Of a DNA stretch of 6,391 nucleotides, positions 1 through 6,245 are shown piece after piece; position 1 is the first letter of the stretch, and each line of letters opens with the position of its first letter. The position numbers and the translations under genes are program-made. Below the pieces are notes generated by a model, which made no database searches, was not told the DNA's origin, and saw only the letters and a program-made list of their open reading frames with translations. Where the stretch lies: assembly GCA_022842805.1 (NCBI GenBank), contig JALHOX010000266.1, forward strand, positions 1 through 6,391, read 5' to 3'. Source of the stretch: Phycisphaerae bacterium (GTDB lineage Bacteria > Planctomycetota > Phycisphaerae > UBA1845 > Fen-1342).

Positions 1-974
1 GACTGCCACGGCTCGTCGCTCTTGATGCGAAGGTTCAGGTAGTTGCGGAATAGATGCGGATACTCATCGCGCAGGATCATCTGGACGAGGTTCTCGCGAA
101 TCTCGGGCTCGCCGTGCAAACTGCCGTAGGTGCGCTTGTCGTCAGATTGGATGACCGTGAACAAATAGCGCACCGACAGGTCGAATGCCGCGTCAGACGG
201 AATCGCCTGCGTTTCAAGGGCGTCGTCCGAAGTTTGCGGATGGCTTCCCATCAGGGCATTTCCGCCCTCGGATTGCAACCGAAGGTGTTCCAGCACGGCT
301 GCTTCGGCACGCTTCGCGAACGGACACTGGCTCATGACGATCATTTCGAGTGCATTTTTGCGATGCTCGATGACTCGTTGTGCAGCGACCCGGCCGCGGA
401 CGCGCTCGCTCCCGAAGACGATGACCTCTCCGCCGATGAATTGATGAATGTTGTCCAGAGGGCCGACATCCAATCGCAGCGCCTGCGGCTCGCGGGCCAG
501 GACGAGTCCTTCGGCATCGGCGACCAGCCGACCCTCAAAGGCTGCGGTCTCCCACACCGGATTTGCTTTGGCGGACGCCAGAGCCGCGTTCACCCGTTGG
601 GCGATGGTGAGCACCGCCCGCGCCGCGTCCGACAGTTGATCGAAATCCGCGCGCCCGACCACGTCGGCGGTTTTTTCCGCCATCCAATAGGTCCATACGT
701 CGAGCAATAGCTTTTGATCGATCGTGATGCGGTAACGCAGGCCTTCGGTAGAGCGAAAGATCATGATTCGAAAGTCGGCGTCGCCGCCATACTTCTGTAC
801 ACCGGTTTGGGCCGCGGCGTGCAGCAGTACAAATTCGTCGGCGGACAGCGTCAATTCATAACGCGGCTTGCCTTCGTCGACCGCGCTCTGCGCCGCGCCG
901 TTTGGGGTGGTGAGGCCGGCGATCGAAATCACCAAAGCAAGCGATGCGGCGAACGGGACTGGAAAGTATGACAT
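1..974 (-). CDS. Exported thioredoxin-like (CPFA-motif) protein, 3' end missing
   Basis: The reading frame is open on the minus strand from an ATG at 974 to the window edge, giving 324 residues with no stop. The start is set by a strong GGAGGAG ribosome site about 9 bases upstream. Residues 1-29 form a hydrophobic export signal ending near NGAAQ, although its first residues lack the usual positive charge. Residues 30-205 are a mixed segment I do not recognise. Residues 209-219 (LEMIVMSQCPF) form a beta strand followed by a thioredoxin-like active-site signature with C217. The distal part carries SLHGEPEIRENL at 285-296. This combination recalls a family of exported DsbA/GILT-like thioredoxin-fold proteins in Planctomycetota and Myxococcota, where the motif is usually CPYG with only one cysteine. 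A redox, metal-binding or maturation role outside the cytoplasm is inference. It lies 78 bases downstream of the collagen-like gene on the same strand, so co-transcription is possible. Confidence 0.8.
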   Translation of the reverse strand, partial: MSYFPVPFAASLALVISIAGLTTPNGAAQSAVDEGKPRYELTLSADEFVLLHAAAQTGVQKYGGDADFRIMIFRSTEGLRYRITIDQKLLLDVWTYWMAEKTADVVGRADFDQLSDAARAVLTIAQRVNAALASAKANPVWETAAFEGRLVADAEGLVLAREPQALRLDVGPLDNIHQFIGGEVIVFGSERVRGRVAAQRVIEHRKNALEMIVMSQCPFAKRAEAAVLEHLRLQSEGGNALMGSHPQTSDDALETQAIPSDAAFDLSVRYLFTVIQSDDKRTYGSLHGEPEIRENLVQMILRDEYPHLFRNYLNLRIKSDEPWQ

Positions 975-978
975 ATTG

Positions 979-988
979 AAGTCTCCTC
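979..988 (-). promoter_or_regulatory. Strong Shine-Dalgarno for the thioredoxin-like gene
   Basis: The minus strand reads CCGGAGGAGACTTCAAT immediately before the ATG at 974. The GGAGGAG core is close to a full complement of the 16S tail, with about 9 bases of spacing. It decides the start of a gene that has no other nearby in-frame start codon. Confidence 0.7.
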
Positions 989-996
989 CGGTAAAG

Positions 997-1023
997 GAGT
1001 CGCCGATCGTGGGCGGGCGACTC
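997..1023 (-). promoter_or_regulatory. 8-bp inverted repeat between the two minus-strand genes
   Basis: GAGTCGCC (1023-1016) and GGCGACTC (1004-997) are perfect reverse complements with an 11-base loop. On the minus strand the hairpin follows the stop codon of the collagen-like gene by about 30 bases and precedes the next gene's ribosome site. Only a weak CTTT follows the stem, so it is not a classic intrinsic terminator. It could attenuate read-through, stabilise the upstream mRNA end, or bind a regulator. The function is inferred from position only. Confidence 0.4.
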
Positions 1024-1052
1024 GCTCCGAAGCGGCGTATTGAAAGCAATCG

Positions 1053-2876
1053 CTAGTTGGGGGCGCACACGCAGCAACGACCACCCGCCAGTGCGGCGCA
1101 TCCGCCTGTATCCGAGGTGACCGAGCAGGGGCCCGGCGCGTCCGCCACGACTGTTCCCATGCAGAAGGAATTGCAGAAGAACCCAACGCCGACCGACTGG
1201 GGGCAAACGGCGCTGGTGGACACGGCTGGCCCGACCGGCCCCTGCGGACCGATGGGCCCCGCCGGCCCCGCCGGCCCTGGTGGACCGTCTAGACCTGTAG
1301 GACCGCGCGGACCTGGAACACCCTGCGGCCCCGGGGGCCCCTGCGGCCCGATGAGTTGGGCAGTGGCCTGCGTAGTACCGTCGGGAAAGATGAAGCCGCC
1401 GCTGGTGGATCGCACCGCGCCCGCCACGGTGAGCTTACTGCTCGGTGTGGTCGTGCCGACACCAACATTGCCGCCAGTGGTCAACAAGATGTCGCTACCA
1501 CTGTCGATGGTCAGCTTGCCGCCGGCGATCCCGCCTGTTAAGGATAATGATGCCTCGGCAATTTCTAAGGGAGTGGTCCGGAGAGTTGTCTGCAGTTTAA
1601 CGCCTGCCGACGCGCTGGGCGAGAGCGTGTTGTTTTGTACGAAGATCCGCGTTGCGTCGTTTTGGCTTTTGAACACATGCAGCTCCTCGGCCGGCGAGCT
1701 GGTACCGATGCCGACGTTGCCGGTGTTGATGTTAGAGATGTTCGTGCCGCTGCCGGCCCAGAAACCCGCTCCGCCCGCCGTCGTCTGCGTAGTGCCGTCC
1801 GGGAAAACGAATCCGCCGCTCGTCGACTCGATCGCCCCCGCCACGCTGAGCTTGTTGGCCGGCGTCGTTGTGCCGATGCCGACGTTGCCCAGCATCCAAC
1901 TATCGCCCGCGACGCGCAGGCCGTTCGTGGGTCCAAGGACGTTTGCCCCGATCGAGGTGCCGCCGTTGTCGCTGACCAGGAATCGCGTGACCGGGCTGCC
2001 ATCGTTCAGGCGAACACGAAGCGCCGTGTTTGTGCCTGTGACGCTTTGCTCAACCAGCAACCGCCCACCTTCCACGTTCGTGCCGACGCTCACATTTCGC
2101 GTGCCCGGCCAGAGATACATACTGTCGCTGGTGCTGGCATCGCCCAGGCGTAGCGTGTTGTCCGAGCCGATGGCCATTCGATAGGTCGGCGCAGACGTGT
2201 CGGCGGCGTCCGTATCTTGCAGGCGAATGACCGGGGTAGCGCTGCCGGCGACGTGGAGCCGGCTCGCAGGGCTCGTCGTGCCGACGCCGACGTTGCCGGC
2301 GGCATCGACAAAGACCGCGCTCGCCGGGTCGCCGTCCGCCGCGTCGAGCGCATAGGCCGACTTGGCCTTCAGCGCGTGCGGCGTCGCGGTGATCGGCTGG
2401 CGTGGCGTGAGCGTGGTATAGGTGCCGGCGCTGGCGCCATCACGAACGCGGATTTCAAGCCAGCGCTCATTGCCGTCGAACGCGGTTGCGCCGAAATTCA
2501 GGTTCTGCAGAGTGAACATGCCGGCGTCGTCGAAATTGCCGAAACCGTTCACTTTTTCCACGGATCCGCGCGGATTTCCGAGCGTGAGCGCGTCATACAG
2601 TTGCAGCTCGAAGTCGATGGTCGAGTTCGGGCCGGCGATCGGCGGAGGCTGACCGTTGATAAGCAGCTTGCCCTGATAAGTAATGCCGTTGCCAAAGATC
2701 GCCTGCAACTCGTCGGGGGGGACGACCGCCGCGGCCGGCGGTTCGGGTGGTTCGAGCGGCGCGGTCACTTCCGCGGCGGGCGGAGGGGTGTCGGCGGCGA
2801 TGGCCGCGCTGCCCAGCCCCGCGAGAATCGCGACCAGCCCGATGCCCGCGCTCTGGTTCAGATAATGCCTCATCAT
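1053..2876 (-). CDS. Secreted collagen-like / tail-fibre-repeat surface protein with Cys-rich C-terminal cap
   Basis: The protein has 607 residues, starting at the MMRHYL methionine. The frame is open a further 90 codons upstream, but that part is Pro/Arg-rich and lacks a ribosome site. A GAGGAG sits just before the paired ATGs at 2876 and 2873; the second is better spaced and may be the true start. Residues 1-28 are a signal peptide ending SAAIA-A, and 29-55 a Pro/Ala/Glu linker. Residues 64-175 (ITYQGKL to TATPHAL) are a beta-rich module that recurs in planctomycete secreted proteins. NVG(I/V)GTTxP repeats start at 195, 331, 387 and 470, with a degenerate one at 261, as in phage tail fibres and bacterial fibrous proteins. 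Residues 510-551 are 14 uninterrupted Gly-X-Y triplets. Residues 552-607 hold eight cysteines (558, 568, 572, 584, 593, 601, 602, 604), and I see none elsewhere. A trimeric extracellular fibre or adhesin is likely; the ligand is unknown. Confidence 0.85.
   Translation of the reverse strand: MMRHYLNQSAGIGLVAILAGLGSAAIAADTPPPAAEVTAPLEPPEPPAAAVVPPDELQAIFGNGITYQGKLLINGQPPPIAGPNSTIDFELQLYDALTLGNPRGSVEKVNGFGNFDDAGMFTLQNLNFGATAFDGNERWLEIRVRDGASAGTYTTLTPRQPITATPHALKAKSAYALDAADGDPASAVFVDAAGNVGVGTTSPASRLHVAGSATPVIRLQDTDAADTSAPTYRMAIGSDNTLRLGDASTSDSMYLWPGTRNVSVGTNVEGGRLLVEQSVTGTNTALRVRLNDGSPVTRFLVSDNGGTSIGANVLGPTNGLRVAGDSWMLGNVGIGTTTPANKLSVAGAIESTSGGFVFPDGTTQTTAGGAGFWAGSGTNISNINTGNVGIGTSSPAEELHVFKSQNDATRIFVQNNTLSPSASAGVKLQTTLRTTPLEIAEASLSLTGGIAGGKLTIDSGSDILLTTGGNVGVGTTTPSSKLTVAGAVRSTSGGFIFPDGTTQATAQLIGPQGPPGPQGVPGPRGPTGLDGPPGPAGPAGPIGPQGPVGPAVSTSAVCPQSVGVGFFCNSFCMGTVVADAPGPCSVTSDTGGCAALAGGRCCVCAPN
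1224..1349 (-). other. Collagen-like Gly-X-Y segment, 14 triplets
   Basis: Residues 510-551 of the surface protein read as 14 perfect Gly-X-Y triplets rich in proline (GPQ, GPP, GVP, GPR, GLD, GPA and others). Such stretches are known to form triple helices in bacterial collagen-like proteins, so the protein is probably a trimer. At 14 triplets the helix is short, and flanking domains would be needed to register the chains. Confidence 0.85.
1359..1469 (-). repeat. Tail-fibre-like repeat unit, copy B (37 residues)
   Basis: This encodes residues 470-506 of the collagen-like protein, from NVGVGTTTP to GTTQATA. It matches copy A at 1776-1886 at 29 of 37 residues. About half of the shared residues use different codons in the two copies, so the duplication is old and kept at protein level. 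The unit ends just before the Gly-X-Y stretch. Confidence 0.8.
1776..1886 (-). repeat. Tail-fibre-like repeat unit, copy A (37 residues)
   Basis: This encodes residues 331-367 of the collagen-like protein, from NVGIGTTTP to GTTQTTA. It has the same layout as copy B at 1359-1469: NVGxGTTTP, KLxVAGA, STSGGFxFPDGTTQ. Shorter relatives holding only the NVGxGT(T/S)SP part begin at residues 195 and 387. Confidence 0.8.
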
Positions 2877-3040
2877 GCTCTCCTCGGAAACCTCGCGCGG
2901 CGGCGAGCCCGCGCGACTGAGAAGTCCGGCGCGGGGCGGATCGAAGGGTGTCGGGGCGACGAGTTCGCCGTGGGGGGCTAGTGTGCGGCGGGCGGGGGGC
3001 GGACACGGCGGTGCTGAAACTGGCGAAGCGAACCGCAAGA

Positions 3041-3056
3041 CCGCTTCGGGAAGCGG
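3041..3056. repeat. 6-bp inverted repeat in the divergent intergenic region
   Basis: CCGCTT-CGGG-AAGCGG forms a perfect 6-bp stem with a 4-base loop. It overlaps the place where a -35 element would lie for the TACACT at 3068-3073. It could be an operator or a transcript hairpin; nothing in the sequence settles which. Confidence 0.35.
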
Positions 3057-3073
3057 GATCCGAGGGGTACACT
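3045..3073 (+). promoter_or_regulatory. Candidate promoter for the sigma factor-kinase unit
   Basis: TACACT at 3068-3073 is a plausible -10 element (4 of 6 matches to TATAAT), about 50 bases before the sigma factor ATG. The -35 region at 3045-3050 is poor (TTCGGG). The same TACACT hexamer occurs ahead of the lipoyl-domain gene at 6202-6207, which gives slight support. A self-regulated ECF-type promoter is also possible and would not look like this. Confidence 0.3.
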
Positions 3074-3087
3074 GTCGGTTCACAACG

Positions 3088-3105
3088 CAGAGGCGATCGC
3101 CTCTG
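3088..3105. promoter_or_regulatory. Perfect 18-bp palindrome ahead of the sigma factor gene
   Basis: CAGAGGCGATCGCCTCTG is identical to its own reverse complement. It lies 14 bases downstream of the candidate -10 element and about 20 bases before the ATG. The position suits a repressor operator for a dimeric regulator. In RNA it could form a 7-bp stem with a GATC loop next to the ribosome site. I infer a regulatory role from symmetry and position only. Confidence 0.45.
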
Positions 3106-3124
3106 AGCCGGGTTGGAAGGTCAC

Positions 3125-3745
3125 ATGGCGGTTCCGAGCACGGCAATCTCCCTGCTCTCGCGCTGTCGCGACACCAGCGACCAGCTCGCCTGGCGCGAGC
3201 TCGACGAGCGCTATCGCGAGCTCCTCCTGCGCTTCTGCCGGCGGCGCGGGCTGGCGGCCATGGAGGCTGAAGACGTCGTACAACGGGTGTTCGTCGGCCT
3301 GGCGAAGAGTCTGCCGGCGTTTACCTATGACCGGGCCCGCGGCCGATTTCGGGACTATCTCTTTCGTTGCACGCGAAATTCGATTTATCAGTTCGCGCGC
3401 TGTCCGGAGCGGGGCCTTTCGCCGCTACCCCCCGATGACGGCGGAAACCTTGTCGACGATTCCGCCGTCTCGCCCGCCGAATCCGCCTCGTGGGAGGCGG
3501 AGTGGGTGGCGCACCACTATCGGATGGCGCTGGCGGCGGTGCGGCGGGATTTCGAGCCGCAGTCGATGGCGGTCTTTGAGCGCTGCATGGCGGGCGCCGG
3601 CGTGCAAGAGGTCATGCGCGAGCTCGGAATGAGCGAAGCGGCGGTGCAAAAGGCTCGGCAGCGGGTGCGCATTCGCTTGCAGGAATTGATCGTCGAGCAG
3701 GTCCGCGAGGAAGATCGCGTTGACGAAGAACCGATCAGCCGATGA
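3125..3745 (+). CDS. ECF-type RNA polymerase sigma factor (kinase-associated, planctomycete type)
   Basis: The protein has 206 residues, within the usual size range of ECF sigma factors. The ATG at 3125 is preceded by GGAAGG; a TTG four codons earlier lacks a ribosome site and is less likely. Residues 22-90 form region 2: WRELDERYRELLLRFCRRRGL, then EAEDVVQRVFVGLAKSL for core binding, then RGRFRDYLFRCTRNSIYQF for -10 recognition. After an acidic linker (about 100-130), residues 134-190 form region 4 with a helix-turn-helix (GVQEVMRELGMSEAAVQKARQRVRIRLQEL) for -35 recognition. No anti-sigma gene is adjacent. Instead the 3' end overlaps a Ser/Thr kinase gene, an arrangement known for the ECF groups of Planctomycetes in which the kinase is thought to control the sigma factor. 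Target promoters are unknown; the divergent surface-protein gene is a candidate. Confidence 0.88.
   Translation: MAVPSTAISLLSRCRDTSDQLAWRELDERYRELLLRFCRRRGLAAMEAEDVVQRVFVGLAKSLPAFTYDRARGRFRDYLFRCTRNSIYQFARCPERGLSPLPPDDGGNLVDDSAVSPAESASWEAEWVAHHYRMALAAVRRDFEPQSMAVFERCMAGAGVQEVMRELGMSEAAVQKARQRVRIRLQELIVEQVREEDRVDEEPISR
3707..3712 (+). promoter_or_regulatory. Ribosome binding site for the TTG-started kinase gene
   Basis: GAGGAA lies 7 bases before the TTG at 3720, inside the sigma factor coding sequence. An in-frame stop at 3687-3689 limits the frame upstream. I find no ATG, GTG or TTG between that stop and 3720, nor any ATG or GTG between 3720 and the kinase glycine loop. Confidence 0.6.
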
Positions 3746-6110
3746 GATCACCAGAGTCGCGGGCGAGCGCGGCTCGAGTGAAATCGCCGAAATCGCCGGG
3801 CGGTTCGGCTTCGGGCTCGACGATGATCGCTGGCTGGCGGAAGTCCGAGCGGCCGATGCGCGTTGGTCGTCGGACCGATTTGGGGACTACACCGAGCTGA
3901 TCCCGATCGGCCGCGGCGGCCAGGGTGTGGTCTATCGCGCCTTCGATCCCCGTACGCGGCGGACCGTGGCGATTAAGCGGCTCTCCGCCGGCTTCTTCGC
4001 AACGCCGCAAATGCGGGCCCGCTTCGAGCGCGAGATCGAGGCGGCGGCCGCGCTTTCGCATCCGCACATCGTCACGGTCTACGGCAGCGAGCAGATCGAT
4101 GGCCAACTCGTCCTCACGATGCAGTTGGTCGATGGTGTGCCGTTTGATCAATGGGCCGCTCCGTCCGGCGGTGCACGCCGCGAAATCCGCGAAACTCTAA
4201 GCGCGTTTCTGACCGTCTGCGACGCGGTGCAGCACGCTCACCAGCGCGGCGTGATTCACCGCGATCTCAAGCCGACGAACATCCTCGTCGATCACGGCGG
4301 TGGTCCGCATGTCCTCGACTTCGGCCTGGCGAAGTTGGCGACGGCGGAAGATGGGGCGGCCTCGCTCTTCACCGGCAGCGGCGACTTTTTAGGCACGCCG
4401 GCCTTCGCCGCCCCTGAGCAGGCCCGGGGCGACCTGCGCTCGATCGACGTGCGGACCGATGTCTATGCGCTCGGCGCTGTGCTCTATCGCGCGCTGACCG
4501 GCGTTTTCGTGGTCGATCCGGCGCTGCCGCTCGCCGCGGCGCTGCGCGCGGTCCTTGAGAGCGATCCGCCCGCCGCCTCAACCCACAATCACGCCCTGGG
4601 GCGCGAGCTCGATGCGATCCTGGGCAAAGCGCTGGCGAAGGACCCGGCGGCGCGCTATTCGTCAGTCGAAGCGCTTTCGGCCGATACTCGGCGCTACCTC
4701 GACGGTGAGCCGGTCCTCGCCCATCCGCCGAGCGCGGCCTATCGCGCTCGAAAGTTTCTGCGCCGACACTGGCTCGCCGCCGCCACCGTCAGCGGCTTTG
4801 TGCTGCTTTCGACCGCCGCGGCGGTCACGAGCACGATGCTCTATCTTCGAGCCGAGGAGCAGCGTCGCCGGGCCGACGACGCGCTGCGAAGATTCAACGT
4901 AGAAGCCGGAACGGCCCGCGGTGTGAAATCGATCCTCGACGACATCCTGGTTAACGCAGGCAAGACCGGAAAGGCGCGCGGCGGCGCGCTCACCGTGCGC
5001 GAACTGCTCGACCGCGCGGCGGAGAACATCAACGAAGAGCGCAGCTTCACGCCGCCGGCCGAGGTCGCTTCGCTGCGGATGACGATCGGCGACGCCTATC
5101 GCGAAATCGGCATGGACGCCGCCGCCGAACCCCAATATCGCGAGGCGCTCGGCTTGCTGCGCGAGCTCTATGGGCCTGAGACTTATCAGGTCGCCCATTG
5201 CCTCGACGCGCTGGCCCGCACTCACCGTGCCCTCGGCCGATTGCCGGAGGCCGAAGCCATGATCGAGCAGGCTTACGCCATCTATGAGAAGACGCTGGGC
5301 GAAGGCGACGGCTTTCTGGCCCGCGCCGCCAGCGCCGTCGGCCTCATCAAGCGACACGCCGGAAAGCTCGAGGAAGCCGAGCGGTGGTATCGAATCGCCT
5401 TGCGGCGTTACAAAATGCTGGGCGAGAATCACGAGTCGGTGCCCTATGTTCTGAACAACATCGGCAGCCTCTGCGTCACCGCCGGGCGTTTCGGCGACGC
5501 GGTCGCCAGCTATCGCGAAGCGCTGCAGCGCTCGCGCGCGATTTGGGGCGCCGCCCCTCACATGGACGCGGCCATAGCGCAGTCCGGATTGGCCGATGCG
5601 CTGACCCTGCTGGGCGACCCGGACGGCGACGCCGAGCCGCACTTCCTCGAATCGCGCGCGGCGATGATGGCGGTCGGCGGCGAGTTTTTCCGATCGGCCC
5701 AGTTGATGGTGCGCTATGCCCGACTCCTCACCGCCGACGCTCGCCACGACGAAGCCGCGGCGGAGTTGGAGGAGGCCAACCGGATCTTTCTGTCGGTGGA
5801 CCGCTGGGGCGACGCCCTCGGCGCCGCCCGATTGCGGGCGGAGGCGCTGATCAGCGCAGGGCGCGGCGACGAGGCGCTGGCCGATTTGCAGCAACAGGTC
5901 GATCGCCTCGCTCCCCGCGTTGCGCCAAACGACGCTGGTCTCGCCCAGGCCTGCCTCGTGCTGGGCGCGTTGCATGCCGAGCGGGGCGCTGCGGAAGACG
6001 CCGACTATTTCCTGAACTGCGCCGAGGCCGGCCTTGAGGGCGCCGCCGGCCCCGCGAGCTCGCAGCTCTTGCGGCTGCGTGAGTTACGCGCGCGGCTCGC
6101 CCCGCGCTGA
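3720..6110 (+). CDS. Membrane Ser/Thr protein kinase with extracytoplasmic TPR domain
   Basis: The protein has 796 residues. The TTG start has a GAGGAA ribosome site and lies 26 bases inside the sigma factor gene, implying translational coupling. The kinase domain (about 57-335) is complete: glycine loop GRGGQG (64-69), VAIK with ATP-anchoring K86, helix-C E105, catalytic HRDLKPTN (180-187, D182), metal-binding DFG (200-202), and APE (231-233) closing the activation loop. A basic patch, RARKFLRRH (342-350), precedes one membrane segment (about 352-374). This places the kinase in the cytoplasm and the C-terminus outside the inner membrane. A charged helix (377-395) follows, then kinesin-light-chain-like TPRs with a 41-42 residue period starting near 448, 490, 532, 573 and 615, and further degenerate helical repeats to the end. 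The TPRs probably sense a partner or scaffold proteins. The kinase likely phosphorylates or otherwise gates the neighbouring sigma factor, as proposed for such pairs. Confidence 0.9.
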   Translation: MTKNRSADEITRVAGERGSSEIAEIAGRFGFGLDDDRWLAEVRAADARWSSDRFGDYTELIPIGRGGQGVVYRAFDPRTRRTVAIKRLSAGFFATPQMRARFEREIEAAAALSHPHIVTVYGSEQIDGQLVLTMQLVDGVPFDQWAAPSGGARREIRETLSAFLTVCDAVQHAHQRGVIHRDLKPTNILVDHGGGPHVLDFGLAKLATAEDGAASLFTGSGDFLGTPAFAAPEQARGDLRSIDVRTDVYALGAVLYRALTGVFVVDPALPLAAALRAVLESDPPAASTHNHALGRELDAILGKALAKDPAARYSSVEALSADTRRYLDGEPVLAHPPSAAYRARKFLRRHWLAAATVSGFVLLSTAAAVTSTMLYLRAEEQRRRADDALRRFNVEAGTARGVKSILDDILVNAGKTGKARGGALTVRELLDRAAENINEERSFTPPAEVASLRMTIGDAYREIGMDAAAEPQYREALGLLRELYGPETYQVAHCLDALARTHRALGRLPEAEAMIEQAYAIYEKTLGEGDGFLARAASAVGLIKRHAGKLEEAERWYRIALRRYKMLGENHESVPYVLNNIGSLCVTAGRFGDAVASYREALQRSRAIWGAAPHMDAAIAQSGLADALTLLGDPDGDAEPHFLESRAAMMAVGGEFFRSAQLMVRYARLLTADARHDEAAAELEEANRIFLSVDRWGDALGAARLRAEALISAGRGDEALADLQQQVDRLAPRVAPNDAGLAQACLVLGALHAERGAAEDADYFLNCAEAGLEGAAGPASSQLLRLRELRARLAPR

Positions 6111-6124
6111 ATCGCCGCTCGGCA

Positions 6125-6159
6125 ATCCCCGGCCGGCGTTTCCCGGGCGGCGGGGGGAT
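6125..6159 (+). other. GC-rich potential stem-loop after the kinase gene
   Basis: ATCCCC (6125-6130) can pair with GGGGAT (6154-6159), with further GC pairing possible inside. It follows the kinase stop by about 15 bases but has no T-tract, so a factor-independent terminator is not shown. It may be a weak or Rho-assisted termination signal. Confidence 0.3.
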
Positions 6160-6177
6160 CCCGTTCGCCGGTTTCGC

Positions 6178-6207
6178 TTGGCGCTCCCGCACTCGCCGCG
6201 CTACACT
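6178..6207 (+). promoter_or_regulatory. Candidate sigma-70-type promoter for the lipoyl-domain gene
   Basis: TTGGCG (6178-6183) and TACACT (6202-6207) are separated by 18 bases and each match the consensus at 4 of 6 positions. The -10 element ends 38 bases before the ATG at 6246. This supports a new transcription unit separate from the kinase gene. Confidence 0.4.
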
Positions 6208-6245
6208 CCTCGACCCAACACGAAATCATCCGGCGAGGTGTTTGC

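Noticed and set aside
54..710. Plus-strand open frame of 218 codons near the left edge
   Set aside because: It lies opposite the open minus-strand frame that has a signal peptide, a strong ribosome site and the MSQCPF and SLHGEPE motifs. The plus-strand product shows no domain.
1224..1349. GC-rich tandem repeat DNA or microsatellite
   Set aside because: The period-9-like pattern is explained by Gly-X-Y codons in the collagen-like coding sequence; the triplets vary and are not exact DNA repeats.
1057..2184. Long plus-strand open frame (375 codons) opposite the fibre gene
   Set aside because: It is a mirror of the GC-rich, Gly/Pro-rich fibre gene. The product is a low-complexity Pro/Val/Ser chain with no recognisable domain or ribosome site, while the minus-strand frame has a signal peptide and repeats.
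1053..2876. Prophage tail-fibre gene
   Set aside because: The repeats resemble tail fibres, but the protein has a signal peptide and collagen stretch, and no phage structural, lysis or integration genes are nearby. A cellular secreted protein fits better.
2877..3146. 90-codon N-terminal extension of the fibre protein
   Set aside because: It would place a Pro/Arg-rich stretch ahead of a good signal peptide, overlap the sigma factor start, and lack a ribosome site. The MMRHYL start has GAGGAG directly upstream.
4662..5975. Long minus-strand open frame (437 codons) opposite the kinase TPR region
   Set aside because: The plus-strand frame encodes clear TPR repeats continuous with a complete kinase domain. 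The antisense frame is a by-product of strong GC bias at third codon positions.
6111..6245. Classic intrinsic terminator after the kinase gene
   Set aside because: GC-rich pairing is possible, but no run of T follows, so only a low-confidence stem-loop is listed.
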